Positions 1-6,545 of a stretch of DNA of 10,072 nucleotides are shown here, piece by piece (positions within the stretch are counted from its first letter, which is position 1; each line of letters starts with the position of its first letter). Location: NCBI GenBank assembly GCA_035550715.1, contig DASZOP010000081.1:1-10072 (forward strand). The letters are read 5' to 3'. Source of the DNA: DASRVA01 sp035550715. GTDB lineage: Bacteria; Gemmatimonadota; Gemmatimonadetes; JACCXV01; JAHWKZ01. The position numbers and the translations under genes were made by a program. A model generated the notes under the pieces. That model was not told the origin of the DNA. It did no database searches and saw only the letters and a list, made by a program, of their open reading frames with translations.

Positions 1-460
1 GGCCGTCGTGACGCTCGACGCGGACGGCCAGCACGATCCGGCCGAGATCCCGAAGCTCGTTGCGGCCTTCGAGGCCGAGCGGCCCGAGCTCGTGATCGGC
101 TGCCGCGACTTCCGCGCGATGCCGCCTCTCCGGCGCCTGGCCAACACGCTGGGCTCCCTCACCCTGCGGCTCGCGCTCGGCGTCCGGATCCGCGACAACC
201 AGTCGGGCTTTCGGGTGGTCGGGCGGCGGGTCATGGAGGCGCTGGCATCGAGCGGAGAGAGCGGCTTCGAGTTCGAGGTCGAGATGATCGCCGAGTGCCT
301 GCGGCGCCGGTGGCCGATCGAGTGGGTCCCGATCCGGACCATCTACGCGGGGGAGCCGAGCCACATCCGGAACCGGGACCATCTGGTCGGGTTCCTGCGA
401 ACGGCGTGGCGGCTGAGACGATCGGTGGGCCGGCGGAAGGCGGCGGAGCGTCCGGGCTAA
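1..460 (+). CDS. Family 2 glycosyltransferase, DPM-synthase-like (5' end missing)
   Basis: The gene is cut by the window start; the open frame runs from base 2 to the TAA at 458-460, so no start is assigned (the GTG at base 8 is internal). The visible 152 residues begin AVVTLDADGQHDP. The DAD triplet is the metal- and nucleotide-sugar-binding DxD of GT-A glycosyltransferases, and DGQHDP is typical of the polyprenyl-phosphate mannose/glucose synthase (DPM1-like) subgroup. Further on, DNQSGFRVV, the acidic FEFEVEM stretch and the IRTIYAGEPSHIRNRDH segment match the acceptor-side part of this subgroup. The likely role is moving a sugar from a nucleotide donor to a lipid-phosphate or envelope-glycan acceptor at the inner face of the cytoplasmic membrane; the actual sugar cannot be read. 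No membrane segment is visible in the remaining C-terminus, which ends in a basic RRSVGRRK tail. The last 4 bases overlap the convergent thiD gene. Confidence 0.88.
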   Translation, partial: AVVTLDADGQHDPAEIPKLVAAFEAERPELVIGCRDFRAMPPLRRLANTLGSLTLRLALGVRIRDNQSGFRVVGRRVMEALASSGESGFEFEVEMIAECLRRRWPIEWVPIRTIYAGEPSHIRNRDHLVGFLRTAWRLRRSVGRRKAAERPG

Positions 461-1257
461 GGGGCACCGAACAGATCGAGCGGTCCGCGGCCCCGCCCCA
501 GGCGCGGCGCCTCCCGGATCCCGCGACGGACCCACTCCCGGGCCTTCCGGACGGCGTCGAGGATCTCGCTTCCGCGGGCGACGTGGGCAGCGATGGCCGA
601 GGAGAGGGCGCAGCCCGATCCATGGGTGCTCGTGGTCTCGATCCGGGTCGAGCGGAAGAGCTCGATCCGCTCCCCGTCGTAGAAGACGTCGAGCAGCTCT
701 TCGCCCGGAAGGTCACCGCCCTTCACGAGGACGGCGCGCGCGTCCAGGTCCTCGACGAGGACGCGAGCCGCCGAGGGGAGCTGCGAAGGCTCGCGGATCG
801 TCCACCCGAGGAGCGTGGCGGCCTCGGGTGCGTTGGGCGTGAGCAGGGTCGCCCGCGGAAGAAGCCAGTTCCGGATCGCCTCGACCGCGTCCTTCTCGAG
901 CAGCAGCGCCCCGGTCGTGGCCACCATCACCGGATCCACGATCAGCGCCGGGAACGAGTGCCGGTCGGACGCCTCGGCGACCGCCGCCACGATCGAGCGG
1001 TTGGCGAGCATCCCCGTCTTGACCGCGTCGGGCGGAATGTCGGCGACGGTGGTCGCGATCTGCTCGGCCACGAACGCGGCGTCCACCGGGAAGATCCCGG
1101 TCACGCCTTCGGTGTTCTGGGCGGTCAGCGCGGTGATGGCGCTGGTCCCGTAGACGCCCAGGGAATGGAAGGTCTTCAGGTCGGCCTGGATCCCGGCGCC
1201 CCCCGAGGAGTCGCTCCCGGCGATCGTCAGCCCGACCGGCGGCCGCTCATTGGGCAT
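457..1257 (-). CDS. thiD: Hydroxymethylpyrimidine/phosphomethylpyrimidine kinase ThiD
   Basis: ThiD phosphorylates hydroxymethylpyrimidine and then its monophosphate to give HMP-PP, the pyrimidine half of thiamine, in the cytoplasm. The 266-residue length is normal for the family. Near the N-terminus AGSDSSGGAGIQADLK (about residues 13-28) is the ribokinase-fold substrate loop typical of ThiD; VDPVMVATTG and LTPNAPEA follow, then VLVKGGDLPG. The anion-hole motif reads THGSGCALSSAI with Cys216, the position known as catalytic in the ThiD/PdxK group; GSGC in place of the commoner GTGC is an accepted variant. A GTG at 1260 directly precedes the ATG at 1257; neither has a strong Shine-Dalgarno, and I prefer the ATG. 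The gene starts 39 bp downstream of the M48 protease stop on the same strand, so it may be co-transcribed. The TAG stop lies inside the end of the glycosyltransferase gene. No other thiamine gene is visible. Confidence 0.93.
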   Translation of the reverse strand: MPNERPPVGLTIAGSDSSGGAGIQADLKTFHSLGVYGTSAITALTAQNTEGVTGIFPVDAAFVAEQIATTVADIPPDAVKTGMLANRSIVAAVAEASDRHSFPALIVDPVMVATTGALLLEKDAVEAIRNWLLPRATLLTPNAPEAATLLGWTIREPSQLPSAARVLVEDLDARAVLVKGGDLPGEELLDVFYDGERIELFRSTRIETTSTHGSGCALSSAIAAHVARGSEILDAVRKAREWVRRGIREAPRLGRGRGPLDLFGAP

Positions 1258-1296
1258 CACCGGAATCTCGGCGAAACCACTTCGAAGGGCGAGAAG

Positions 1297-2133
1297 CTAC
1301 CGGCTGTAGCCCGAGAGACGCTGCTGGATCCGCGGCAGCTCGGCGTCGCGCGTGATCAGGTTCGACCGCGGCGGAAGCTCGGCGATCATCGCCCGCACGT
1401 CGGTGATCCGGTCCTCCGTGAGCGGGTGGGAGGAGAAGAACTGCGAAACGGCCCCCGGCTGATTGTCGCGACGGCTCAGGAGCTCCTGGAACATCGTCAC
1501 CATCCCGTGCGGGTCGTACCCCGCCCCCTGCATGGTGAAGACGCCGAGCCGGTCGGCTTCGCGCTCGGCATCGCGCCCGAACGCGGCGAACGTGCCGGCC
1601 CCCACGATCTGCGCAAGGAGCTGCTGGTAGATCGGCGGGTTCGCACCCAGCGCGAGCCCCGCCACGACCTGGAACCCGTACGCCTTCGAGAGCTGCTCCG
1701 TGCCGTGCCTGGCCACCCCATGCGAGATCTCGTGGGCCATGACCCCGGCCAGCTCGGCCACGTTGTCGGTGGCCTGGATCAGGCCCGTGTACACGTAGAC
1801 GTGTCCGCCCGGAATGTTGAAAGCGTTGATCTCGGGTCCGGCCACGATGTGGAACTCCCAGGGCGCCTGCGCCAGCTCGGTCTGCGCGACCAGGCGCTGC
1901 CCGATCCGATTGACGTACGCGAGCGAGGTCCGGTCGTTGACCAGCGGCATCTGTCGGGCGATGTCCCCCTCGAGCTGCTGGCCGAGCGCCCATTCCTCCT
2001 GATAGGAGACCAGGTTGAAATCGCCCTGGTTGACACCCGACGAGGCGCATGCGATCGCGACGAGCACCGCCAGCGTGAGCGCAACGGCGGCGACCCGGGT
2101 TCGCGTGGCGGGGGCAGGGATCTCGCTTCTCAT
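1297..2133 (-). CDS. M48-family zinc metalloprotease, predicted lipoprotein
   Basis: This 278-residue protein starts with a basic, then hydrophobic leader ending LVAIAC, with Cys29 a plausible lipidation site (the -3 residue is Ala rather than the usual Leu, so the lipobox is imperfect). The mature part resembles the BepA/LoiP group of periplasmic M48 proteases, which trim misassembled outer-membrane proteins. NAFNIPGGHVYVYTGLI (residues 103-119) is the family strand before the active site; HEISH (134-138) supplies two zinc-ligand His and the catalytic Glu; EREAD (190-194) carries the third ligand, probably Glu190; SSHPLTEDRI (234-243) holds the conserved late His. No TPR domain follows, unlike E. 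coli BepA, so the protein is closer in size to LoiP. The ATG at 2133 has an AGGAGA ribosome site seven bases upstream. It is divergent from the RNA methyltransferase and precedes thiD. Confidence 0.9.
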   Translation of the reverse strand: MRSEIPAPATRTRVAAVALTLAVLVAIACASSGVNQGDFNLVSYQEEWALGQQLEGDIARQMPLVNDRTSLAYVNRIGQRLVAQTELAQAPWEFHIVAGPEINAFNIPGGHVYVYTGLIQATDNVAELAGVMAHEISHGVARHGTEQLSKAYGFQVVAGLALGANPPIYQQLLAQIVGAGTFAAFGRDAEREADRLGVFTMQGAGYDPHGMVTMFQELLSRRDNQPGAVSQFFSSHPLTEDRITDVRAMIAELPPRSNLITRDAELPRIQQRLSGYSR

Positions 2134-2140
2134 GACGATC

Positions 2141-2146
2141 TCTCCT
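2141..2146 (-). promoter_or_regulatory. Ribosome binding site of the M48 protease
   Basis: On the minus strand the bases read AGGAGA, separated by seven bases from the ATG at 2133. It is one of the two clear Shine-Dalgarno sequences in the window and fixes the protease start. Confidence 0.7.
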
Positions 2147-2152
2147 GATCAC

Positions 2153-2190
2153 GTGGTTGGAGCCCGACACGGCGCTAATATCGTCCGCCG
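2153..2190 (+). promoter_or_regulatory. Candidate divergent promoter with near-leaderless start
   Basis: Only 57 bases separate the divergent protease and methyltransferase genes. TAATAT at 2176-2181 is a good -10-like hexamer on the plus strand and lies nine bases before the methyltransferase ATG at 2191. Transcription would then begin at about 2188, leaving almost no leader. No Shine-Dalgarno precedes that ATG, which fits a leaderless transcript. The -35 is weak: GTGGTT (2153-2158) has the right 17-base spacing, while the better TTGGAG (2157-2162) is too close. Read on the minus strand, the same AT-rich core (GATATT) could serve the protease gene, giving a leader of about 40 bases. Confidence 0.35.
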
Positions 2191-3015
2191 ATGGTAAAGG
2201 TTCCTGTTCAGGAAGGTCTCCCTCCGCTCCCGAGGGCGCGGCTGAAGCTGCTCGCCCGGCTGGGCACGAGGACCGGGCGTGAGCGCGAGCGACTCTACGT
2301 CCTCGAGGGGCGCCGCGCGATCGAGGATGCCCTGGAGCGGGGCGAGCGACTGAGGTTCGTGGTGGCGACGCCGGACGCCGAGGGGATCCTCCGCGAATGG
2401 GTGGCCGGGGGACGCCTGCCGGAGGGAGCCGCGCCGTTCGGAATCTCGGCCGCCGAGATCGAGCACGCGACGGACACGCGGACGCCGCAGGGCCTCCTCG
2501 CCGTGGGCGACGTCCCCGACCTCTCGCTGGCCGCGCTTCCCGAGGACGGCGGTCGGATCCTGCTCCTGGTCGACGGGGTCCAGAATCCGGGCAACCTCGG
2601 GACCCTGCTCCGAACCCTCGCGGCGGTGGGCGGGCGCTCGGCGATCCTGTGCCGGGGCACGGTCGATCCCTACAACCCGAAGGCGGTGCGGGGGGCGGCC
2701 GGCCTGACGCCCACCCTGTCGATCGCGGCCCCCGTCGCGGCGGCCGAGGCGGTGGAATGGTGCGCCGCCCGGAGCCGACCGATCGTCCTCCTCGAGGCCG
2801 GTGCGCCGGACCTGTTCGAGGCCCGTCTTCCCGAGGGGCCGCTGGCCCTGGCCGTCGGCAGCGAAGCGAGGGGCGTGACCCCGGAGGTCTCCGGCGCCGC
2901 ATCCCTCAGGGTCGGGCTTCCGATGTCGGGGCCGGTGGAGTCGTTGTCGGTCGCGGTCGCCGGCTCGATCGCCCTCTATGCCCTGGCCCTCGGCCTCCGC
3001 GGGGCGCGCCGGTGA
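2191..3015 (+). CDS. TrmH/SpoU-family RNA 2'-O-ribose methyltransferase
   Basis: The 274-residue protein has the two-part layout of RlmB/TsnR-like enzymes, which move a methyl group from S-adenosylmethionine to a ribose 2'-OH in rRNA or tRNA. Residues about 25-105 form the substrate-binding domain (RLYVLEGRRAIEDALE). The SPOUT trefoil-knot domain follows: motif 1 at 124-142 (LLLVDGVQNPGNLGTLLRT) with the catalytic-type Arg141; motif 2 at 222-229 (VGSEARGV) with Glu225; motif 3 at 243-257 (LPMSGPVESLSVAVA). In motif 3 the usual Asn of SLN is Ser253, a departure from consensus. Which RNA position is modified cannot be told from the sequence. The ATG at 2191 has no Shine-Dalgarno; there is no better in-frame start nearby. 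Its TGA overlaps the GTG of the peptidase gene, implying translational coupling. Confidence 0.9.
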   Translation: MVKVPVQEGLPPLPRARLKLLARLGTRTGRERERLYVLEGRRAIEDALERGERLRFVVATPDAEGILREWVAGGRLPEGAAPFGISAAEIEHATDTRTPQGLLAVGDVPDLSLAALPEDGGRILLLVDGVQNPGNLGTLLRTLAAVGGRSAILCRGTVDPYNPKAVRGAAGLTPTLSIAAPVAAAEAVEWCAARSRPIVLLEAGAPDLFEARLPEGPLALAVGSEARGVTPEVSGAASLRVGLPMSGPVESLSVAVAGSIALYALALGLRGARR

Positions 3016-4220
3016 GAGCGGGGAGCGTTCTCGCCGCCCTGGCGCTCCTCGGCCTCCTGCCGGTCACGGCCGCCGGCCAGGACCGCCTGCGGGCCCGGGA
3101 TCTCGGGATCGTGGTCGGCGTGCTGCCGCCCGGGCCGCTGAACGCGATCACCGACGTCCACGGAGTCCGGGTCGGACACCTCACCGTCGTCGAGGGCGAC
3201 TCGATCCGGACCGGCGTGACCGTCGTCGTCCCCCACGAGGGAAACGTCTTCCTGGAGAAGGTGCCGGGGGCGATCCACGTCGCCAACGGGTTCGGCAAGC
3301 TGGCCGGGGTGACCCAGGTCGAGGAGCTCGGCACGATCGAGACCCCGATCGGCCTCACCAACACGCTCGCCGTGGGGCGCGTGGTGGACGGCCTCGTGCG
3401 CTGGACGCGCGAGCGGTCGGGGGAGGACGTCCGGTCGGTGAACGCGGTCGTTGGGGAGACCAACGACGGGTTCCTGAATGCGATCGGGGCCCCGCGAATC
3501 GGCGTGGAAGAGGTCTACGCGGCGCTCGGTTCGGCGGCCCCCGGGCCGGTGGCCGAAGGCTCGGTCGGGGCCGGCACCGGCACGATGGCGCTCGGTTTCA
3601 AGGGCGGGATCGGCACCGCCAGCCGGAGAGTCCGGATCGACGACGCCGTCCATACGCTCGGCGTCCTCGTCCAGTCCAACTTCGGCGGGGCCCTGGAGGT
3701 CGCCGGCGTGCCGGTGGGCCGCGCGCTCGGGAAGGCGGACTTCCTGGACGAGTGGATTCCGACGGGAGAGAGCGGCTCGGCGCCCGGTCCGGGTGCGGCA
3801 CCGCCGGCGGTCCCGTCCCGGTGGCGAGCCGCCGATCAGCCGGATGCCGGCGGCGGCTCGATCATGATCGTCGTGGCGACCGACGCGCCGCTCGACGCGG
3901 CGGCGCTGGAACGAGTCGCCCGCCGGGCCCCGTACGCGATCGGTCGCGTGGGCGGCTTCTCCTCCCATGGCTCGGGCGACTACGTGATCGCCTTCTCGAA
4001 CCACCCGGGCGTGCGGGTCCCGCACGAAACAGGAAGGCCCGTGGCAACGCGCGAGGTCCTGCGCGGCGAGGCGCTCAACCCGCTTTTTCTCGCCGTGATC
4101 GAGGCGACCGAGGAAGCGATCCTGAACAGCCTCCTCGCCGCGACCTCGGTCAGCGGGTGGCGTGGGAGCGCGGAGGCCATCCCGATCGACCGGCTGCAGG
4201 AGATCCTGGCCGAGGACTGA
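3012..4220 (+). CDS. P1-family (DmpA-like) N-terminal nucleophile peptidase, exported
   Basis: P1 peptidases are made as one chain that cuts itself before a Ser, which becomes the N-terminal nucleophile of the beta subunit; known members are L-aminopeptidase/D-esterases or beta-peptidyl aminopeptidases. The GTG at 3012 gives 402 residues and a Sec-type signal peptide (hydrophobic run LAALALLGLLPVTAAG, cleavage near AAGQ), so the protein probably acts outside the cytoplasm. Family blocks appear in order: NAITDVHGVRVGH, RTGVTVV, NGFGKLAG, LGTIETPIGLTNTL, VVGETNDGFLNAIG and GSVGAGTGTMALGFKGGIGT. The predicted cut is Gly282/Ser283 in GGGSIMIVVATDAPL, after a Gly/Pro/Ala-rich linker at about 257-281; FSSHGSGDYVIAFS follows in the beta part. 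The start overlaps the methyltransferase stop as GTGA. Substrate is unknown; peptide turnover in the periplasm is a reasonable guess. Confidence 0.92.
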   Translation: MRAGSVLAALALLGLLPVTAAGQDRLRARDLGIVVGVLPPGPLNAITDVHGVRVGHLTVVEGDSIRTGVTVVVPHEGNVFLEKVPGAIHVANGFGKLAGVTQVEELGTIETPIGLTNTLAVGRVVDGLVRWTRERSGEDVRSVNAVVGETNDGFLNAIGAPRIGVEEVYAALGSAAPGPVAEGSVGAGTGTMALGFKGGIGTASRRVRIDDAVHTLGVLVQSNFGGALEVAGVPVGRALGKADFLDEWIPTGESGSAPGPGAAPPAVPSRWRAADQPDAGGGSIMIVVATDAPLDAAALERVARRAPYAIGRVGGFSSHGSGDYVIAFSNHPGVRVPHETGRPVATREVLRGEALNPLFLAVIEATEEAILNSLLAATSVSGWRGSAEAIPIDRLQEILAED

Positions 4221-4258
4221 ACCGGGGCCGCGCCGCGGCTGGACGTTCGCTCCCGTGC

Positions 4259-4283
4259 GACGATCTTAAGGCGCGTGATCGTC
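4259..4283. promoter_or_regulatory. Inverted repeat upstream of the sigma-54 regulator
   Basis: GACGATC (4259-4265) and GATCGTC (4277-4283) form a perfect 7-base inverted repeat around an 11-base centre, ending 20 bases before the regulator's GTG start. It could be an operator, possibly for autoregulation, or an RNA hairpin in the leader. No T-run follows, so it is a poor intrinsic terminator. The same 83-base gap holds a second compact GC-rich palindrome, GCCGCG-C-CGCGGC (4227-4239), seven bases after the peptidase stop, which might help end that transcript. Confidence 0.3.
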
Positions 4284-4303
4284 CAGGCCGCCCAACCGCT
4301 CCC

Positions 4304-5713
4304 GTGAGCGCGCGCCGACCTGCGCCCGCCGACCTGCTCGTAGTCGACGACGAGCCCGGCATCCGCCAGGCCCTGCGGCAGATGCTCGAGTACGAAGGCT
4401 ACCAGGTCCGGACCGCCGAGAGCGGCCCGCGGGCCCTGGAGCTCTACCGGGAGCGTCCCGCCGACCTTGTCCTCCTCGACATCAAGATGGCGCCCATGGA
4501 CGGCCTCGAGGTGCTCGAGAAGCTCCGGGTCGAGGACCCCGACGCGATCGTCGTCGTGATCAGCGGCCATGGCTCGGTGGAGACGGCTGTCGAGGCGTTG
4601 AAGCGGGGCGCGTTCGACTTCCTCGAGAAGCCGCCCGATCGCGAGGTGGTCCTGAGGCGAATCTCCAACGCCCTCGCCGAGCGCGAGCTGGAGCGCGAGA
4701 ACGAGGCGCTGCGCGGTGCGGCCGCCGGTCCGCGCGGCCCCATCGTCGGCGCGAGCCGCCTGCTCGCCGAGGTCCTCGAAAAGGTCGCCCGCGTGGCCAA
4801 GACCCGGGCGTACGTCCTCATCACCGGCGAGAACGGGACCGGCAAAGAGCTCGTGGCGCGCGAGATCCACGTGCTCTCGGACCGCGCTCGGGGGCCGTTC
4901 GTGGAGGTGAACTGCGCGGCGATCCCGCACGAGCTCATCGAGTCGGAGCTCTTCGGCCACGAGAAGGGGGCCTTCACCGGAGCCCACGCCCGCCGCAAGG
5001 GGAAGTTCGAGCTCGCCGACGGGGGGACCCTGTTCCTGGACGAGGTCGGGGACATGAGCCTGGCGGCCCAGGCCAAGGTCCTGCGGGCGCTCCAGGAGGG
5101 GGTCATCCAGCGGGTGGGGGGCGACCAGCAGATCGGCGTCGACGTTCGGGTCCTGGCGGCCACCAACAAGGACATCGAGAAGGAGATCGCGGCCGGCCGC
5201 TTCCGCGAGGACCTCTACTACCGCCTGAACGTCGTCCCGCTCCACGTGCCGTCGCTGGACGAGCGGCGCGAGGACATCCCCGTCCTGGTCCGCCACTTCA
5301 CCGAGCTGTACTGCGCCGAGAACGGGCTGCCGCCCAAGGCGTTCGACGACGAGGCGGTCGCCGTCCTCGAGGCGCGGCCGTGGCCGGGCAACGTGCGCGA
5401 GCTGAGGAACACGGTCGAGCGGCTGGTCATCCTGGCCCCGGGTCCGAGCGTGCGGGCCGAGGACGTGGAGGGGCTCACGGGCCCACTCGTCGGCCGGACG
5501 CGGGAAAAAGCCACCGCGACGCTCCTCGACCGGAACCTCTCCTTCAGCGATTACCGGGACGCCGCCGAGAAGGCGTTCCTCGAGCGGAAGCTCCTCGAGA
5601 ACGATTGGAACGTCTCCGAGACCGCCCGCCAGCTCGACATGCAACGCTCGCACCTGTACAAGAAGATCGAGAAGTACGGGCTCTCCCGGGAGGAGACGGC
5701 CCGGAGCACGTGA
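4304..5713 (+). CDS. NtrC/NtrX-family sigma-54-dependent response regulator
   Basis: The 469-residue protein has all three parts of an NtrC-type activator. The receiver domain (about 10-125) has the acidic pair Asp15/Asp16, phosphoacceptor Asp59 in LLDIKMAPMDG, and Lys109 in EKP. The AAA+ domain (about 145-375) has Walker A GENGTGKE (175-182), the sigma-54-contacting GAFTGA loop (222-227), Walker B LFLDE (243-247) and the REDLYYRLNV block. A Fis-type helix-turn-helix closes the protein (about 436-460, NVSETARQLDMQRSHLYKKI); this tail and the EKAFLERKLLENDWN lead-in resemble NtrX. It should drive ATP-dependent opening of sigma-54 promoters when phosphorylated. The start is the GTG at 4304 (MSARRPAPADLLVVDDEP); the Shine-Dalgarno is weak. 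No histidine kinase lies beside it, so its signal is unknown. It starts 83 bases after the peptidase gene. Confidence 0.93.
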   Translation: MSARRPAPADLLVVDDEPGIRQALRQMLEYEGYQVRTAESGPRALELYRERPADLVLLDIKMAPMDGLEVLEKLRVEDPDAIVVVISGHGSVETAVEALKRGAFDFLEKPPDREVVLRRISNALAERELERENEALRGAAAGPRGPIVGASRLLAEVLEKVARVAKTRAYVLITGENGTGKELVAREIHVLSDRARGPFVEVNCAAIPHELIESELFGHEKGAFTGAHARRKGKFELADGGTLFLDEVGDMSLAAQAKVLRALQEGVIQRVGGDQQIGVDVRVLAATNKDIEKEIAAGRFREDLYYRLNVVPLHVPSLDERREDIPVLVRHFTELYCAENGLPPKAFDDEAVAVLEARPWPGNVRELRNTVERLVILAPGPSVRAEDVEGLTGPLVGRTREKATATLLDRNLSFSDYRDAAEKAFLERKLLENDWNVSETARQLDMQRSHLYKKIEKYGLSREETARST

Positions 5714-5741
5714 CCGGCGGTTCCACCCCCTCAGCCGTCGG
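5714..5741 (+). terminator. Hairpin at the convergent gene ends, terminator-like
   Basis: Immediately after the regulator TGA, CCGGCGGTT (5714-5722) can pair with AGCCGTCGG (5733-5741) around a 10-base C-rich loop: nine base pairs, two of them G-U. On the minus strand the two G-U pairs become A-C mismatches, so the hairpin favours plus-strand RNA. It reaches into the last codons of the convergent uracil glycosylase gene. No U-tract follows, so it is at best a non-canonical terminator. Confidence 0.35.
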
Positions 5742-6435
5742 CGATCAGCTCCCGCGCCCGCTCGAAGACATGGTCCAGCATGGATCGCGTCAGGACGCCC
5801 GTGAAAGTGTTCTGCTGGGACGGGTGGTAGGAGGCGAGGAGGACCGGGCCTTCCGCGCCGAGGTGGATCTCCGCGCCGTGGCCGAAGCGCGGCTTGGGGC
5901 TCGGGACCGCGTGCCCCCGATCGCGGAGCACCCGGAGGGCCTGCTCCCACGCCAGCTGTCCGAGCGCCACGACCACCCGGGTCCGCGGGAGGAGATCGAG
6001 CTCGGCTTCGAGCCACGGTCGGCAGTTCCGGCGCTCGTCGGGTCGCGGCCGGTTGCCCGGCGGCGCGCAGCGCAGGGTCGCGGTCATGAAGCAGTCGACG
6101 AGGCGGAGCCCATCCTCCTTGGCGATGCTCTCGGATCGGCTCGCGAACCCCGCCCGGTGGAGCGCCCGGAAGAGCCAGTTCCCCGACTCGTCGCCGGTGA
6201 ACATCCGGCCCGTCCGGTTGGCCCCGTGGGCGGCCGGGGCGAGCCCGAGGATCAGGAGCCGCCCCTCGGGATCGCCCCACCCCGGAACCGGCCGGCCCCA
6301 GTACACCTCTTCCGTGAAGGCGCGCCGCTTCTCGCGCGCCACCCGCTCTCGCCACTCGACGAGCCGCGGGCAGCGGCGGCAGCCGGTGATCCGCGTCTCC
6401 AGCTCGAGCAAGGGCGCCGGGAACCAATCGGCCAT
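5731..6435 (-). CDS. Family 5 uracil-DNA glycosylase (UDGb-type, 4Fe-4S)
   Basis: The enzyme cuts uracil and related damaged bases from DNA, starting base-excision repair. The diagnostic family 5 motif GLAPAAHGANRTGRMFTGD is at residues 64-82; it has Ala where other UDG families place the catalytic Asp or Asn, as known for UDGb. The second motif is ASYHPSQQNTFTG near the C-terminus. Four cysteines, Cys19, Cys22 (CRRCPRLV), Cys123 and Cys138, are spaced as iron-sulfur ligands. WGRPVPGWGDP before motif 1 is also typical. The frame continues upstream to an ATG at 6507, but those 24 extra residues are basic, show no family features and would crowd the divergent promoter region, so I choose the ATG at 6435 (234 residues). 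Neither start has a good Shine-Dalgarno. The gene ends 17 bp from the convergent regulator gene and is divergent from the large fusion gene. Confidence 0.92.
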   Translation of the reverse strand: MADWFPAPLLELETRITGCRRCPRLVEWRERVAREKRRAFTEEVYWGRPVPGWGDPEGRLLILGLAPAAHGANRTGRMFTGDESGNWLFRALHRAGFASRSESIAKEDGLRLVDCFMTATLRCAPPGNRPRPDERRNCRPWLEAELDLLPRTRVVVALGQLAWEQALRVLRDRGHAVPSPKPRFGHGAEIHLGAEGPVLLASYHPSQQNTFTGVLTRSMLDHVFERARELIADG

Positions 6436-6536
6436 CGGGAGAGTTTCATCACGGGATGTCACGACCCGGAACCTAACCGCCACGTCGCGCCTCACGAGCT
6501 TTCGCATCCGACGTCACGGCCAGCCCCTCCACGAGG

Positions 6537-6545
6537 TGCTATGAT
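6537..6545 (+). promoter_or_regulatory. Candidate extended -10 promoter overlapping the start of the fusion gene
   Basis: TGCTATGAT matches the extended -10 consensus TGnTATAAT at all but one position. No -35 is seen 16-18 bases upstream, which extended -10 promoters can do without. Transcription would start near 6552, so the in-frame ATG at 6553 would be the first codon of a leaderless message. The same bases overlap GAGGTG (6533-6538), a Shine-Dalgarno match for the ATG at 6541, so promoter and ribosome-site readings compete. Confidence 0.3.

Noticed and set aside
295..2148. A 617-codon open frame on the plus strand across thiD and the M48 protease
   Set aside because: Low-complexity Arg/Gly/Asp-rich translation without motifs; both minus-strand genes have full sets of family motifs here.
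1247..2902. A 551-codon minus-strand frame spanning the protease and half of the methyltransferase
   Set aside because: Pro/Arg-rich shadow frame crossing two well-supported genes and their divergent promoter.
3980..6427. An 815-codon minus-strand frame across the regulator and the uracil glycosylase
   Set aside because: Different frame from the real glycosylase and lacking its motifs; opposite a complete sigma-54 regulator.
6436..6507. N-terminal extension of the uracil glycosylase to the ATG at 6507
   Set aside because: The 24 residues are basic with no family resemblance, and the ribosome-site-like GGAGG is about 18 bases away; ATG 6435 gives the usual family 5 N-terminus.
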